Positions 36,901-46,773 of a DNA stretch of 64,000 nucleotides are shown in pieces. This DNA is from Chloroflexota bacterium (GTDB lineage Bacteria; Chloroflexota; Anaerolineae; Promineifilales; Promineifilaceae): NCBI GenBank assembly GCA_013112725.1, contig JABFFZ010000017.1, positions 1-64,000 on the forward strand, given 5' to 3'. Under the pieces are notes generated by a model. That model ran no database searches and had not been told where the DNA came from. It worked only from the letters and a program-made list of their open reading frames with translations. Made by a program: the position numbers and the translations under genes. Within the stretch, counting starts at the first letter, position 1; each line of letters starts with the position of its first letter.

Positions 36901-39900
36901 TGGCAACGGCCGTACCACCACCATCGCCTACGAAAATGGCTACAACCTTTACCCCGTCTCCACCACCTTTACGCCGCTGAACCAGACGACCACTTTCCAG
37001 ATATATGGGTTCAACGGGGTGGGCGTCAGCGGCTTCCAGAAACAGCCCGGCCTGCTCAAACAGGTGACCGGGCCGGATAGCGTCACCACCAGGTATGAAT
37101 ATGACCCCTTCGGCCGGCTGCACGCCGTCTACGATGGCGATACGACCTACAATGGCACAGCGTTTGCCGGGTTTGAGGATACCGACCCCTGGAACGGCGA
37201 CCCAGTGACGGTGTATCGCTATTGGGACACCAGTTGGAACAACGGCACTACCTTCCTTAACCCGGCCGGGAATGCTCCCTTTATCATCAGCCAGCAGCAG
37301 CGGCCGGGCAGTTTTCCCACGGCCAATTCCAGCAGCGGCTTTGCTTTTGCCGACCAGACCTTTTATGATGGTTTTGGCCGGCCGATCCAGACGCGCAGTC
37401 TTTGGCATTGGGTGGAAGGGCAGAGCCTAAGCCGGGAGATTATCAGCCACACTAACTATGGCGCGAATGGGCAGGTGAGCTGCCAGAGCACGCCTTATGA
37501 TGTGCCCTACTATAGTGACCAGCCCAAGACCTGGCCCGCCTCCCCCTTCTACACTGCCAGCAACTGCGGCAACAAACCGCACACCACCAGCACCTATGAC
37601 GCCCTGGGCCGGCCGCTCACTGTAACCGGCCCGGATGGCAACGCTACCAATTACTTCTACTACATCGTTAATACGGTAACGGTAGACGGCCGTAACCTGA
37701 TGGCCCTGACCAACATCAAAGACGCCAACAACCACATCACCCAGCACTTCACCAACAGCCTGGGGCAGATGGCGATGGTGCGCGAAGTGTCGGGCACAGA
37801 CCCTTACACCAATTATGCCGACACCCGCTATTATTACGACGAGGCCGGTAATTTGGACGAGGTGAGACAGAGCAATCCCAGCAGCGGCGACCCTGGTTCC
37901 TGGCTGGCGCGAACGACGATGACGTATGATGGCTTCGGTAGAAAGACCAGCATGAACGACCCGGACATGGGCGTCTGGACGTATGCCTACGATGCGGCTG
38001 GGAATCTGACCAAACAACTCGATGCCAATGGCGACCGTCTTTGTTTCTACTATGACAGTCTGAACCGGCTGACAGGCAAATACCATGATGCCGCCCAAAA
38101 CGGCTGCGCCAACGGCGCCGTGCAACTGGCTGCCTACACCTACTACACCAGTGGTGCCGGTAAGGTCGGCAAACCTTACCAGATTTATTGGAGCAGCAGC
38201 AGTACGCAGAACAAAGAGACCTTTGACTATGACAGTCTCGGCCGGCTTATCATCCATGACCGGTGGGTAGACGGCCGTAACTACGAGATGAGCTACGCCG
38301 GCTTTGATGCCCTGCACCGGCCCACCAGCCGCACCATCATGTATCCCAACGGCAACACCGAACAACTCAACATCACCTACGACCATGAAGGGGAGAACAG
38401 TCTGGCCGTGCAGGGCGGTTCCACCCTGGTAGAGGCCATCGGCTACAACGACATGGGGCAGATCAAGCGCGTCGCTCTGGGCAACAACCTGACCACCTGG
38501 TACGGCTACCTGGGTTACTCCGCCTCCGGCAACAACGACGCCTACGACGCCACCTGGGGCCAGTTTGGCCAGCTGTGGCGCATCTGCACCGCTCCCGACG
38601 CCTCCAACCGCTGCACCTACACCAATCGGGACACCACCCCCCTTGAGCAGCGGCTCGATTTACGCTACACCTACGATAATGTGGGCAATGTCACCGCCAT
38701 CCTGGACAAGCTAGACAGCGGCCAGATACAAAACTTTGGCTACGACCACCTCAACCGGCTCACTTCGGCCAGCACCAATGGCGTGGGTACCGCCCAATAC
38801 AACCATACCTACGGCTACAACAAACTGGGCAACCTGACCAACTACGACGGCGCGGGCTACACTTACGGCAGTAGCCTGCACAAACATGCGGTCACCAATG
38901 CTAACGGTGTCAACTTCACCTATGACGCCAACGGCAACATGACCTTCCGCGACGCCGCCGGCGCCGCCAATGACTATACCCAGAATTTCAACGTGGAAAA
39001 TGAACTGGTGAGCGTAGTCAACAACGGCAATACCACCACCTTTGCTTACGATGCGAATGGTATTCGCACCAAAGCCGTCGCCCCCTCTGGTGTGACCACC
39101 TACTACCCCTTCCCCGGTTATGAGGAGGAGGTCAACGGCAGCACCACCACCCGGCGCATCACCTACAGCACGGCCGGGCAGGCGGTGGCCCTGCGCGTAC
39201 AGGTGGTCAGTGGCAGCAACACCCTCTACTACCTGCACACCGACCATTTAGGCAGCACCAGCCTGGCCACCACCACCAGTGGTAACGTGATTTCCGGCAG
39301 CACCGCCCGCTACTACCCCTTCGGCGACTGGCGCACCGAACCCACCGCCAACCTGACCGACCGGGGCTTCACCGGCCACCTGCACAACAACATCGGCAAC
39401 GCCCCAGATGACATTGGCCTTGTCTACATGCAGGCCCGCTGGTATTTGCCCGGCCTGGGTCGCTTCGCCAGCGCCGACACCATTGTGCCCAACCCCGCCA
39501 ACCCGCAGAGCTATAATCGCTACAGCTATGTAGAAAATCGGCCCCTCAACCGGATCGACCCAACAGGACACGTTGATTGTGGTCTGTTAGGTGACGCTGG
39601 CGATACACAAGCATGCCACAATGCTGCACCGCCTCAATTAGTGAATTTCACGGGAGGCAATTGGGCGGCCAAAGAAAAGGGTGTAATACAAACAGGCGCT
39701 TGGGACGTGGCAATGGCTCTTTATAAAGCCAGTGAGGGTCAATATGGATCACCTTCTGAAACATTCAAGGCAGTTTATGGTGGCGCTGTAACTTTTCATA
39801 AAACTGGCACAGATGGCTGCCCAGACAAAGTATGTTACGGGGAGTGGGTCGGAAATAACAAGATCAACGTCTACACAGATGTTTACGATAAAAACGATAA

Positions 39901-40237
39901 TTCAAAAATACCCAGCGAATGGGCTGGCCCCAGATGGGCCGTTCACGAATTGGGGCATGGTTTTGAGGCCAAGGTGAATGACATATTAGGCATTGAACAC
40001 GTTCGCAATAACTTGCCAGTAGATTTTGCAAATAGGGATGGTTTCGCTGGTGATTATCCTGGTTGGCAACAAAATGATTGCGAGGTTGCTTGCAACGGTG
40101 AAATCTATGCCGATATGTTTGTCGGTTGGACATATAATCGATGGGATACGGGTGAATATTTTCCGGAGGGGCAGGCAAAAGCCAATTATATGACAACCAA
40201 TATGGCTGTTTGGATAGATATTGTTGCACAACGATAG
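33918..40237 (+). CDS. Rhs/YD-repeat polymorphic toxin with zincin-like tip; frameshift in C9 tract
   Basis: A secreted YD-repeat protein of about 2106 residues if the frame is joined. AGGAGG (33904-33909) precedes ATG 33918, which encodes a signal peptide (MSRRQFFVIGLFLALFALF). Nine C residues (33976-33984) then shift it to a stop at GCATAA. The body is open in another frame and needs seven or ten C. Order: Pro/Thr-rich linker, SpvB-like region (TYNYPLELPPGRRGLQPAVS), many YD repeats (YDPFGRLHAVYDG), the Rhs core (HTDHLGSTSLATTT ... YMQARWYLPGLGRF), DPTGH, then a ~220-residue tip. The tip has HELGHGFE (zinc-ligand pattern) and a later EIYADMF Glu. Likely an antibacterial or anti-eukaryotic exotoxin. 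Confidence 0.85.
33976..33984 (+). repeat. Homopolymer C9 tract in the Rhs signal-peptide region
   Basis: Nine consecutive C. With nine, translation from the good ribosome binding site ends eight codons later. With seven or ten, the signal peptide joins the ~2100-residue body. This is the expected form of a slipped-strand phase switch, but also of a sequencing indel. Confidence 0.9.
38985..39445 (+). repeat. Rhs core direct repeat, copy A
   Basis: About 450 bp, nearly identical to 41375-41832 (copy B). The part encoding the segment from EEEVNGSTTTRRIT to YMQARWYLP differs at only a few bases. Such repeats let a displaced tip recombine onto the full-length gene. Confidence 0.85.
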
Positions 40238-40251
40238 GAGAACTGGAAAAG

Positions 40252-41277
40252 ATGTTCAAGAATCAATTTAATCCAATAAAGATCATTTTGTCCGGTACTT
40301 GCATGTGTCTGTTGTTGATGGGCTGCCAACCAACAGTGAATCAGGGTATCGAAGTCGCGCTTACTACCGAAACAATCGTCAGCGAACAAGAGGCTGCATT
40401 GCAAAATGCTGTGACGATTGTCCCAACCCGCTCTATCCCACAAACTGCCACCTCAAATTCGATGCCAACTCCCACAGCTGCCAGTTCACCAACACCGCTA
40501 CCCACACAAACGCCTTTCCCCACCGCAACAGTGACGCCAACTCCCTGGCCAACTCTGTCACCTGATGAAGCGGCTGATAAAGTGTTGGCTTTGCTAGCCG
40601 ACAATCAAAATCCTGACTGTTTACTCCCCTGTTGGTGGGAGGCAACGCCTGGGCAAACATACTGGCAAGATATTGAGCCCTTTTTAAGCTCTTTTGTATT
40701 AGAGATAGAACCTGTTCCCGAACGATCCATGTACGTGGCTATGTTTCCAGTAGGAGAGAGCATTAACTACAGGGAAAAATTGAATGTGGCCTACAAAACA
40801 AATGCGGTTGGAGTTATTACTGATATAAATGTAGCCTCTGTTAATACCGCAGGATATGATCCCCGAACAATGATGACTCTCTACGGCGTTCCAGATGAAG
40901 TGTGGTTGAAGACATTTAGCGAGATGCTTCCGGGTGAAGTGTTGCCATTTCAACTAATTATCGTGTACCAGGAGCAAGGCATTAGCTTCCGTTACTATGT
41001 GGATGCCAGCGGCACAGATGAAACCGTTACGGCCTGTTTTGAGTCTGGTGTGGTTGAAATAGAAAGACCTGACCTGTTTCCTGCCGGGCCAAGAATTTAT
41101 CTCTGGGAGCCTGGACAATATAAAACGATAGATGTAATAGCCAACATCCCTGGCGAACGGTATTTTCCATTGGAGGAAAAGACGGACCTGACGCCACAGG
41201 CGCTTTATGAAAAGTTCACCGATCCGAATAAGCAGCCTTGCATTGATACGCCTGCGGATTTATGGATAGATCCCTAA
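40252..41277 (+). CDS. Lipoprotein next to the zincin Rhs tip, candidate immunity protein
   Basis: A 341-residue protein from ATG 40252, with AGGAG 11 bases upstream. The signal peptide ends in a lipobox (CMCLLLMGC). A Thr/Pro-rich linker (about 60-115) follows, then a folded domain beginning DCLLPCWWEATPGQT. That phrase I associate with uncharacterised Chloroflexota lipoproteins. It starts 14 bases after the toxin stop, where immunity genes normally sit. A surface lipoprotein could block an extracellular protease tip. Function is inference; it could equally be an unrelated lipoprotein. No ACGGCCGT site occurs in it. Confidence 0.6.
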   Translation: MFKNQFNPIKIILSGTCMCLLLMGCQPTVNQGIEVALTTETIVSEQEAALQNAVTIVPTRSIPQTATSNSMPTPTAASSPTPLPTQTPFPTATVTPTPWPTLSPDEAADKVLALLADNQNPDCLLPCWWEATPGQTYWQDIEPFLSSFVLEIEPVPERSMYVAMFPVGESINYREKLNVAYKTNAVGVITDINVASVNTAGYDPRTMMTLYGVPDEVWLKTFSEMLPGEVLPFQLIIVYQEQGISFRYYVDASGTDETVTACFESGVVEIERPDLFPAGPRIYLWEPGQYKTIDVIANIPGERYFPLEEKTDLTPQALYEKFTDPNKQPCIDTPADLWIDP

Positions 41278-41336
41278 ACCCCGTTTTCCGCCCGTTTTGG
41301 CACGGCTTTTAGTGGTTTTTTCGGTGTGGTGGTTTT

Positions 41337-42686
41337 ATGATTTTCCGCGATACGGCCGATGACAACACCCACACCTTCAACGTGGAAAACGAACTGGTCA
41401 GCGTGAGCACCAACGGCACTTTTGCCTGCGATACGGCCGGAATCCGGGTGAAGACGGTAAGACCAGGCGGCAAAACCAGCTACTTCCCCTTCCCCGGCTA
41501 TGAAGAGGAAGTCAACGGCAGCACCACCACCCGGCGCATCACCTACAGCATCGCCGGGCAGGCGGTGGCCCTGCGCGTACAGGTGGTCAGTGGCAGCAAC
41601 ACCCTCTACTACCTGCACACCGACCACCTGGGCAGCACCAGCCTGGCCACCACCACCGGCGGCGCGGTCATTTCCGGCAGCACATCCCGCTACTACCCCT
41701 TTGGCAACTGGCGTACCGAACCCACCGCCAACCTCACCGACCGGGGCTTCACCGGCCACCTGCACAACAACCTGGGCAACGCCCCAGATGACATTGGCCT
41801 TGTCTACATGCAGGCCCGCTGGTATTTGCCTTATATTAACCGCTTCATATCAGCCGATACGATTGTGCCGAACCCAACAAATCCACAACAATACAACCGG
41901 TACTCATACGCCCTGAACAATGCCCTAAAATATATTGATCCGTCAGGGCACAACGTGGATTGTTCACCGGTTGCTGGTGATTGCCCACCATCACCCCCAA
42001 AGCCAATCAAAGTTAAAAAGAATGCTCTTGATCGTCTTATACAAGTTAATACCTGGACGAATCAAATGCTGTTATGGCCTATTACTTCAGTTGGGGCCGG
42101 AACTATTCAAATCCATAACTCATTTTCTCATATGCTGGAGACAGTTCCCAAGCCTGCCGCACTAACTGCAAATAAAGTTAGTGCTGGCTTAGCTATTGCT
42201 ACTGGAATGTTTAGCCAGGCCGAAATAGTTCAAAGAACGCAAAACGGTGAACTTACAAGTAATCAAGCATGGAAGCAAACTGGCGTAAACGGATTATCAA
42301 CAGCAACAACTACTTATCTGGGGGCAGGAGGTATGGCGACAGGTGCAACTACACTTACAGGCACATTGCAGGGAACCACAATATTAGGGACTCCCGTGGT
42401 ATCGGCTGCAAGCCCGGTTGTGCTGACAGTGGTTGGAGTTACATCTCTTGCCTATGTTGCACCGATTGCCCAAGGTACTGCCAACAACATGATAGAAGGA
42501 CAATCCTTTTTACCAGCATTCCTTGATGCCAGGTCTAATTTCCATCATGCGGTAATTGGAGAAGAGCTTTCTGTTCGACTGGATGAGCAGATAGAATTTT
42601 TCGCTGGTCCCGTTATTAGAGGTATTGGCGATACCATTATTTGGGGTGGAAATAAATTGCAGAAAGTCGGGAGTCAAGGGCCATAA
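41337..42686 (+). CDS. Displaced Rhs C-terminal tip 2 (hydrophobic toxin domain)
   Basis: A 449-residue fragment that begins inside the Rhs core (FNVENELVSV). It keeps the core end (HTDHLGSTSLATTT, YMQARWYLPYINRFISAD) and DPSGH, then carries a new tip of ~245 residues. The tip has Gly/Ala/Thr-rich hydrophobic stretches (TTYLGAGGMATGATTLTGTL; SPVVLTVVGVTSLAYVAPI). It lacks a signal peptide and YD repeats and has no clear ribosome binding site, so it cannot be secreted by itself. It is best seen as a silent cassette available for recombination. The hydrophobic tip suggests a membrane-acting toxin (inference). Confidence 0.75.
   Translation: MIFRDTADDNTHTFNVENELVSVSTNGTFACDTAGIRVKTVRPGGKTSYFPFPGYEEEVNGSTTTRRITYSIAGQAVALRVQVVSGSNTLYYLHTDHLGSTSLATTTGGAVISGSTSRYYPFGNWRTEPTANLTDRGFTGHLHNNLGNAPDDIGLVYMQARWYLPYINRFISADTIVPNPTNPQQYNRYSYALNNALKYIDPSGHNVDCSPVAGDCPPSPPKPIKVKKNALDRLIQVNTWTNQMLLWPITSVGAGTIQIHNSFSHMLETVPKPAALTANKVSAGLAIATGMFSQAEIVQRTQNGELTSNQAWKQTGVNGLSTATTTYLGAGGMATGATTLTGTLQGTTILGTPVVSAASPVVLTVVGVTSLAYVAPIAQGTANNMIEGQSFLPAFLDARSNFHHAVIGEELSVRLDEQIEFFAGPVIRGIGDTIIWGGNKLQKVGSQGP
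41375..41832 (+). repeat. Rhs core direct repeat, copy B
   Basis: Near-identical to 38985-39445. From about 41828 the sequence switches to a segment (encoding YINRFISAD and NPQQYNRYSYALNNAL) that matches tip 3 at 44610-44732 instead, making tip 2 a mosaic. Confidence 0.85.
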
Positions 42687-42687
42687 T

Positions 42688-43071
42688 ATGATAAAAAGAA
42701 AATATCAACAAAGAATACGACTAAGACGAATAATGGCGCATATCGGGGAATGGTCTTTTCTTGGAGGCTTCATAATGCTGATAATTGGGCTTGCCAGCCA
42801 CCATTATACAATAGCTGCAGTCGGGCAGGCATTGCTTTATTTTGGAGGCACCTCAATTGTCATTTTTTCAAGAATAGGATGGTCTGAGTCACTCTGGAAA
42901 GACATTTTACTTAATCAGATCAGTATCGTTTTGACTATTATTGGTTTTGGAATATTGTTCCTTTATGCCGCATATGGGTTTTCGTTTCCTCAATTAGGAG
43001 TTTTTGCAGTGGTTACGGGCATAGTCTTAGCAGGTTTAGGAATAATTTTCCAATCCTCTATTCCAGAATAA
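42688..43071 (+). CDS. Four-span membrane protein, candidate immunity protein for tip 2
   Basis: A 127-residue protein from ATG 42688, one base after the tip 2 stop codon. A basic N-terminus (MIKRKYQQRIRLRR) is followed by four hydrophobic spans (FLGGFIMLIIGLAS; AAVGQALLYFGGTSIVIF; ISIVLTIIGFGILFLY; GVFAVVTGIVLAGLGIIF). Small polytopic membrane proteins are the usual immunity partners of pore-forming toxins, which fits the hydrophobic tip. The sequence is AT-richer than its surroundings. No specific family recognised. Confidence 0.65.
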   Translation: MIKRKYQQRIRLRRIMAHIGEWSFLGGFIMLIIGLASHHYTIAAVGQALLYFGGTSIVIFSRIGWSESLWKDILLNQISIVLTIIGFGILFLYAAYGFSFPQLGVFAVVTGIVLAGLGIIFQSSIPE

Positions 43072-45453
43072 GCTTTCCGCGCTAAGGTACGGCCTTCCGG
43101 TGGCCGCGGCAGCCTGAGCGTCAGCTTCACCACCCCCACTGGCGTTAGCAGTTTCCAGGTGGGCGCGAAAGTGGTGCTGGACAAAGGGCATCTCACTTTT
43201 AGCGACGTGACCCTGACGGCCGTAAGTGCGACCATCACCGCCCGGCCCGGCCAGTTGCATGACCTGACTGCCCAGGTAAGTGGGCAGCTAAACAGCGCCA
43301 ACGGCGGCCGTTTGTTCGTCAAATACAGCAATGGTACGATTGGCTATGAGTGGCGGAACACGGCCGTCTTCAATGGCAGCCAGAATATAAGCGGCAATTT
43401 TACGACGCCCAGTGGCATCAGCAGTTTTCAGGTGGGGACAGAGGTGGTGCTGGACAAAGGCCACCTGACCTTCACCAATGTCACCCTGGCGGCTTACAGC
43501 GACCCGATTGCCGTGACGGCCGGTCAGGAGTACGAGATAGCCGCCCAGGTCAGCGGCAGTGTGCAGGCTGGACAGGGACAGGGCGGGCAGATGGTATTAT
43601 TGTATGGCAGCACACCCCATACCTTCTGGCAAAACCCAGCCAACTTCAACGGCACGGCGCAGGCAGCCTATGCCTTCACAGCCGAACCCGGCATCAACAC
43701 CGTGCGTCTGAAACTGATGATGAACCTGGATGCGGGTTATCTGGCGTTCAGCAACGTGGTGTTAGGGCAGCAGCTCACGCCGGCAACCACCGCCTACCGC
43801 AGCCTGTACAGCGTAGCCGGGCAGAACATCGGCCAGCGGCTAAAGGAAGAAAGCAGCACGCCACAACTGGTGGATACGTTTAGCGATGGGGACGCCGATG
43901 GCTGGACGGCGGCCGCCGGCACATGGAGCATACAAAACACCGGTCTCGGTTACGCCTACCAGCAGACGGACACCAGCAGCAGCGCCAGCAACAGTCACCA
44001 CGCCCTGACGCAGAACGGCATGAGCCGCTACCGCTGGCGCATCACCTTCCAGAGCGCCAACCGCAAAGCCGGGCTGTACTTCTTTGCCAGCGACGCCGGT
44101 AACAGCCAGTATCACGGCTATGCCTACAGCGTGTGGCAGACAGAGACGCAGTTACAACTGTGCGAAAACACACCCACCGGCAACAATTGCAATGGCAGCA
44201 CCGACTTCCCCGCCGCCAACGGGGGCACGCATCTGTACGACGTGATGTATGACCCGGCTACGGGGCGGCTGGACTTGTGGCGGGATGGGGTATATGCTCT
44301 CAGCCGCCAGGACAGCACCCCCCTGACCGGCGGCAACCACATCGCTTTCAAGACGCAAAACAGCAGCGTCCAGTTTGACGACGTGCGGGTGACGACCTTC
44401 AGCAACCAGCTACACTACTTCTTCAGCGACCACCTGGGCAGCACCAGCGCCATACGGTATCCGGACGGCAGCGTCACCCAGACAAAGTACCTGCCTTTTG
44501 GCGGCTACCGGGGCGGCAGCGGCGGCAACCCCATCACCGACCGGGGCTATACCGGCCACAAACACAACGACAGCCTGGGCCTCATCTACATGAACGCCCG
44601 CTATTACAGCCCTTATATTAACCGCTTCATATCAGCGGACAACCTGGTGCCGGATCCAACAAATCCACAGCAATACAACCGATACTCATACGCCCTAAAC
44701 AATGCGCTTCGCTATACAGACCCGTCAGGCCATTGCATCGTTCAATATTCTGGCGAAGTGCGAATGAATGAGTACCCATATGGTACCGGCGGGATTTGCT
44801 CCTATACAGAACATTGGGAGATTGAAGCCAGTCATGCGCGACAAGAAATGTATTACTTTAATGATCGACCAGAACCAGATGGTTGGTCGCTGTATGTTTC
44901 TGTTGATCCTCTGCAAACACCAGCCATTGATGCCACCGGGGGGCTTGAACTCTTGGTCAACCACCATACAGGCGCTGCTACCCTGTTCGCTGTAGTTGGC
45001 GGTTCGGTAACGCTCGGCAATAGTGTATCGGGACGAGTCCTGGTTAACAATGTCTACAATATTGGTGATGACAACCTTAACTACGCCGGACTGTTTGTTC
45101 AAGTAAATGGGTTAGTTGTAAAGGGGGTGGGGTTGGCAGGTGGGATTGCTTATACCCCACAACAAGATGATGCTAACTTCTTCACTTACTGGAAGAATGA
45201 CCCAAATAGTGCATACTCTAATGGTCTTGGACTTTCTGTAGGGCTTGGAGGAGCTATGGCTGGCGGCCCAGTTGAATATATCCCCCTGTTTACTTTTACA
45301 CCTGGAGTTGGATTTGAGCCTCATGCTGGCTGGTATTTGTTTGAAAATGATGGGCAATGGTGGCTGTCAGCACAGTTTGCAGAACTCATTCAATTGTTGG
45401 CGCAGTATGCAGGTTTTGACCCTGAAAACTACAACTGGAACGGGGGGCCATAA
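43072..45453 (+). CDS. Displaced Rhs C-terminal tip 3 (beta-rich toxin domain)
   Basis: The frame opens directly after the membrane-protein stop codon, without a convincing start (a GTG at 43159 lacks a ribosome binding site), so it is a 5'-truncated Rhs segment. It has two to three copies of a beta-sandwich-like repeat (FQVGAKVVLDKGHLTFSDVT), then a lectin-like region, the Rhs core (FFSDHLGSTSAIRYPDGSVT; YTGHKHNDSLGLIYMNARYY), DPSGH and a tip of ~240 residues. The tip is Gly-rich and beta-strand-rich (GGLELLVNHHTGAATLFAVV, GLGLSVGLGGAMAG) with no motif I can name. Probably a stored cassette rather than an expressed protein. Confidence 0.72.
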   Translation, partial: AFRAKVRPSGGRGSLSVSFTTPTGVSSFQVGAKVVLDKGHLTFSDVTLTAVSATITARPGQLHDLTAQVSGQLNSANGGRLFVKYSNGTIGYEWRNTAVFNGSQNISGNFTTPSGISSFQVGTEVVLDKGHLTFTNVTLAAYSDPIAVTAGQEYEIAAQVSGSVQAGQGQGGQMVLLYGSTPHTFWQNPANFNGTAQAAYAFTAEPGINTVRLKLMMNLDAGYLAFSNVVLGQQLTPATTAYRSLYSVAGQNIGQRLKEESSTPQLVDTFSDGDADGWTAAAGTWSIQNTGLGYAYQQTDTSSSASNSHHALTQNGMSRYRWRITFQSANRKAGLYFFASDAGNSQYHGYAYSVWQTETQLQLCENTPTGNNCNGSTDFPAANGGTHLYDVMYDPATGRLDLWRDGVYALSRQDSTPLTGGNHIAFKTQNSSVQFDDVRVTTFSNQLHYFFSDHLGSTSAIRYPDGSVTQTKYLPFGGYRGGSGGNPITDRGYTGHKHNDSLGLIYMNARYYSPYINRFISADNLVPDPTNPQQYNRYSYALNNALRYTDPSGHCIVQYSGEVRMNEYPYGTGGICSYTEHWEIEASHARQEMYYFNDRPEPDGWSLYVSVDPLQTPAIDATGGLELLVNHHTGAATLFAVVGGSVTLGNSVSGRVLVNNVYNIGDDNLNYAGLFVQVNGLVVKGVGLAGGIAYTPQQDDANFFTYWKNDPNSAYSNGLGLSVGLGGAMAGGPVEYIPLFTFTPGVGFEPHAGWYLFENDGQWWLSAQFAELIQLLAQYAGFDPENYNWNGGP

Positions 45454-45457
45454 GAAG

Positions 45458-46075
45458 ATGAAAGATTTCAAGGTTAACAAAATAAGCCTTATTATTGTAG
45501 TTTTTATCGTTGGCCTGTTTCTAATCGAAATAGGCAAGCGGTATATTTCGATGATCCACTATCAAGGGGGGTGGTCTCAATACGATAGCCAGGAATACTC
45601 TCAGGCAAGCACCTTTCCTGATGGTTTTCGTCTTGATTATCCTACAAACTGGGAGGTTTCAAATCTTAGAAAAGGCGGTACGAAGAATTTAAGGGAGTTG
45701 CGAGTATCTTTTTATAAACCAAATTACATTTTTACGCCCTCAACTTACTTACAGGTATGGTGGCGCCGTGTCGAGGCTAACTGGTCTCTAGATGATGTGG
45801 AAGAATGGTATGTGAGCGATATCGCCTTTGGCGTGAACAGAGATGAGCTAGAACAGAAGCGGGATAGGTTTCTGAGAACCAAAGTGGGGGCATATGATTA
45901 CCCCGCCCTGGTGCAAACCTTTAACCGATTTGAAGGGAAAAACCCCCGCAGGCAAGTTGTTTTGCTTGTGGTTGGTGATGAGGCATTTGCTTTTAGCTTT
46001 CATACCGATGACTACAACGAGGACATTGCAGCAACTTTTGAACGAATGATAACCTCATTGGACATTTACAGATAA
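45458..46075 (+). CDS. Membrane-anchored protein, candidate immunity protein for tip 3
   Basis: A 205-residue protein from ATG 45458, four bases after the tip 3 stop. One N-terminal membrane anchor (ISLIIVVFIVGLFLIEIG) is followed by an extracytoplasmic domain (FPDGFRLDYPTNWEVSNL ... ALVQTFNRFEG), which recalls PsbP/DUF1795-like folds. Position and topology fit immunity to a periplasmic or surface-acting tip (inference). No ACGGCCGT site. Confidence 0.6.
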   Translation: MKDFKVNKISLIIVVFIVGLFLIEIGKRYISMIHYQGGWSQYDSQEYSQASTFPDGFRLDYPTNWEVSNLRKGGTKNLRELRVSFYKPNYIFTPSTYLQVWWRRVEANWSLDDVEEWYVSDIAFGVNRDELEQKRDRFLRTKVGAYDYPALVQTFNRFEGKNPRRQVVLLVVGDEAFAFSFHTDDYNEDIAATFERMITSLDIYR

Positions 46076-46773
46076 AAAAATATGTCTGCTCTGGCGCAGT
46101 CTTCCGATGGCTGTGGCCGTCTCTCAGTCCATAAGAATGCTGTCTCCACCGGGGCACATTCGGGTCGGGCGTCACTATCTTCCAAGTGGGCACGGCCTTG
46201 GTGCTGGACAAAGGCCATCTGCCCTTCGCTGACGTCACCCTCAGCGCCCTGAGCGTCGCCATTGTGCCCGGCCAATCGCTGGACATCGCGGCCAACATCC
46301 GGGGTGTGCTGGACGGGCCAACGGGGGAAGTGAGCGGGCAGTTAGCTGCCCATTTCTATGACCACCAGGGCAATCTGCTGGCGGTAGTCCCCATCTGGCA
46401 GACGACGGATTACAACCAGCCGACCGCGCCGCAGGCACACAGCGGCACGGCCGTCCACGCCACGGCCACCCAGATGCGCGTCGGGCTGACGGCCGTGCTG
46501 GATGAGGGCTGGCTGGCGTTTGACACTATCAGGCTCACCAGCCTCAGCGATCCCATCGCCGCCAGAAGCAACCAGTACCACCAACTGACTGCCCAGGTGA
46601 GTGGACAGTTAAACAGCGCGGGCGACGGCCGTTTGTTCATCCAATACAGCAATGGTACGATTCCCGCCATGTGGCAAAACAGCGGCAGCTTCAACGGCAG
46701 CCAGAGTGTGACCGTCAACTCTCTGCTGGGGTGCGGTCTTCCCCAATGGGTGTGGCCGCCTCTCAGCCCGTAG
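46076..46773 (+). pseudogene. Decayed Rhs remnant
   Basis: From about 46170 the frame encodes FQVGTALVLDKGHLPFADVT, AQVSGQLNSAGDGRLFIQYS and WQNSGSFNGSQSV, matching the repeats at the start of tip 3 (43159-43393). It then drops out of frame and stops. Neither YD core nor tip follows. The flanks 46095-46170 and 46731-46804 are degenerate copies of each other. Scar of an earlier cassette exchange. Confidence 0.75.
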
